Assembly (NCBI RefSeq): GCF_900327775.1
Contig: NZ_OUMZ01000005.1
Location: 496,001 to 560,000 of the forward strand
Origin: Roseovarius sp. EL26
GTDB lineage: Bacteria > Pseudomonadota > Alphaproteobacteria > Rhodobacterales > Rhodobacteraceae
DNA length: 64,000 nt
Direction of reading: 5' to 3'
This document shows positions 63,002-64,000 of this stretch, one piece after another. Both the position numbers and the translations under genes were made by a program. Position 1 is the stretch's first letter. Every line of letters begins with the position of its first letter. The notes under the pieces were generated by a model. It saw only the letters and a program-made list of their open reading frames with translations. It searched no databases and was not told where the DNA came from.

Positions 63002-64000
63002 ATGACAGTCATTTCCAACCATATGCCGACGGCAGAACTTCAGGCGCTTGATGCGGCTCACCATTTGCACCCGTTTACCAATGGCGGCGAGCTGAACGAA
63101 AAAGGCGTGCGTGTTATTACACGCGCGACCGGTTCGACCTTGACCGACAGTGAGGGTAACGAAATTCTGGATGCCATGGCGGGCCTGTGGTGTGTGAATG
63201 TTGGCTATGGCCGCAAAGAAATGGCCGAAGTGGCTGCGCGCCAGATGCTTGAGCTGCCGTATTACAACACGTTCTTCCAGACCACACACGTTCCGGCGAT
63301 TGCCTTGTCCGAACGTCTGGCGAAGTTGTCCCCTTACGATCTGAACCATGTGTTTTATGCGGGTTCGGGATCTGAGGCGAATGATACTAACATTCGTCTT
63401 GTACGCACCTATTGGGCCGAAAAAGGCCATCCTGGAAAGAAAACCATCATCGCGCGCAAGAATGGCTATCACGGGTCAACGGTGGGCAGTGGTTCGCTGG
63501 GTGGTATGACTGGTATGCATGCGCAGGGTGGCATGCCGATCCCGGACATTCATCATATCGACCAGCCAAACTGGTATGCTGAAGGTGGAGACATGGACCC
63601 GAATGAATTCGGGCTGCAGCGTGCGCGTGCACTGGAAGAGGCCATTCTGGAACTGGGTGAAGACAAGGTTGCTGCCTTTATCGGTGAGCCTATTCAGGGT
63701 GCAGGCGGGGTGATCATTCCGCCAGAAACATATTGGCCGGAAATTCAGCGTATCTGCGAGAAATACAACATCTTGCTGATCGCGGATGAGGTGATCACTG
63801 GTTTTGGCCGGACGGGCAACTGGTTTGGTTCAGAAACGTTCAACATCAAGCCGCATATCATGACCATCGCCAAGGGTTTGAGCTCTGGCTATGCGCCAAT
63901 CGGCGGATCGCTGGTCTGCGATGAGGTGGCTGAGGTGCTGAATGGTTGCGAATTCAATCACGGCTATACCTATTCGGGCCATCCGGTAGCCTGTGCGGTT
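63002..64000 (+). CDS. class III omega-aminotransferase, probable polyamine:pyruvate aminotransferase (cut by right edge)
   Basis: 333 codons are visible. The PLP enzyme pattern is clear: DAMAGLWCVNVGYGRKEM, FYAGSGSEANDTNIRLVR, KNGYHGSTVGSGSLGG, EPIQGAGG, LLIADEVITGFGRTG and the PLP-lysine block TIAKGLSSGYAPIGG. SpuC-type putrescine/diamine:pyruvate aminotransferases look like this, and its place in the polyamine cluster agrees. GAGAAGGG precedes ATG 63002. The last 100 or so residues are outside the window. Confidence 0.88.
   Translation, partial: MTVISNHMPTAELQALDAAHHLHPFTNGGELNEKGVRVITRATGSTLTDSEGNEILDAMAGLWCVNVGYGRKEMAEVAARQMLELPYYNTFFQTTHVPAIALSERLAKLSPYDLNHVFYAGSGSEANDTNIRLVRTYWAEKGHPGKKTIIARKNGYHGSTVGSGSLGGMTGMHAQGGMPIPDIHHIDQPNWYAEGGDMDPNEFGLQRARALEEAILELGEDKVAAFIGEPIQGAGGVIIPPETYWPEIQRICEKYNILLIADEVITGFGRTGNWFGSETFNIKPHIMTIAKGLSSGYAPIGGSLVCDEVAEVLNGCEFNHGYTYSGHPVACAV

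Overview
The window looks like chromosomal DNA of a marine alphaproteobacterium of the Roseobacter group (Rhodobacterales). This rests on gene content: quaternary-amine and phosphonate oxidation genes, haem uptake coupled to an ExbB/ExbD/TonB set, a Pot-type polyamine importer with PuuB-like oxidase, and moderate GC with tightly coupled ATGA operons. No rRNA or marker gene is present to fix the genus.

Layout. 1-3.4 kb: start of a membrane protein gene (cut by the edge), trpA, a PhzF-family gene and ychF. 3.6-4.1 kb: the tail of a dead serine recombinase next to tRNA-Ser(GCU), an old integration scar. 4.6-7.3 kb: an MttB-family methyltransferase plus a GcvT-like protein. 7.9-16.7 kb: haem acquisition, with receptor hmuR facing hmuSTUV and a tonB-exbD-exbD-exbB operon. 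17-26.9 kb: a LuxR regulator with a HEPN-like protein, then an AT-rich 0.8 kb spacer and a type I secretion locus (two very unusual acidic, repetitive putative substrates, an ABC exporter and an HlyD adaptor). 26.9-34.4 kb: a basic amino acid ABC importer (minus strand) facing away from a TetR-aminotransferase-ThDP decarboxylase-dimethylargininase operon, read as uptake and breakdown of arginine and methylarginines. 34.5-38.3 kb: a SleB-type cell wall hydrolase, queG and a hydantoinase-A-like gene.

38.3-51.7 kb is the metabolic centre. A LysR regulator is divergent from mttB2-kbl-tdh-(TMADH-like flavoprotein)-unknown periplasmic protein-(dimethylglycine dehydrogenase/GcvT fusion). Then come a TmpA-like 2-oxoglutarate oxygenase, a TmpB-like HD oxygenase, an AllA-like protein and an alkaline-phosphatase-superfamily hydrolase. 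Read together: TmpA/TmpB would turn 2-trimethylaminoethylphosphonate into glycine betaine plus phosphate, and the upstream operon would strip its methyl groups towards glycine and link glycine to acetyl-CoA through Kbl/Tdh. This route is an inference from family membership and gene order.

51.7-56.7 kb: 8-oxoguanine deaminase, malonyl-CoA synthetase, an EamA exporter, an isolated HNH endonuclease gene and a GC-rich hairpin repeat. 56.7-64 kb: polyamine uptake and catabolism (puuB-like, potI, potH, potG, potF on the minus strand; a GntR regulator and a polyamine aminotransferase, cut by the right edge, on the plus strand). A near-identical palindrome in front of both arms is a likely operator for the GntR protein.

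The two best candidates for undescribed biology are the type I secretion locus at 17-26.9 kb and the combined phosphonate/quaternary-amine pathway at 38.3-51.7 kb.
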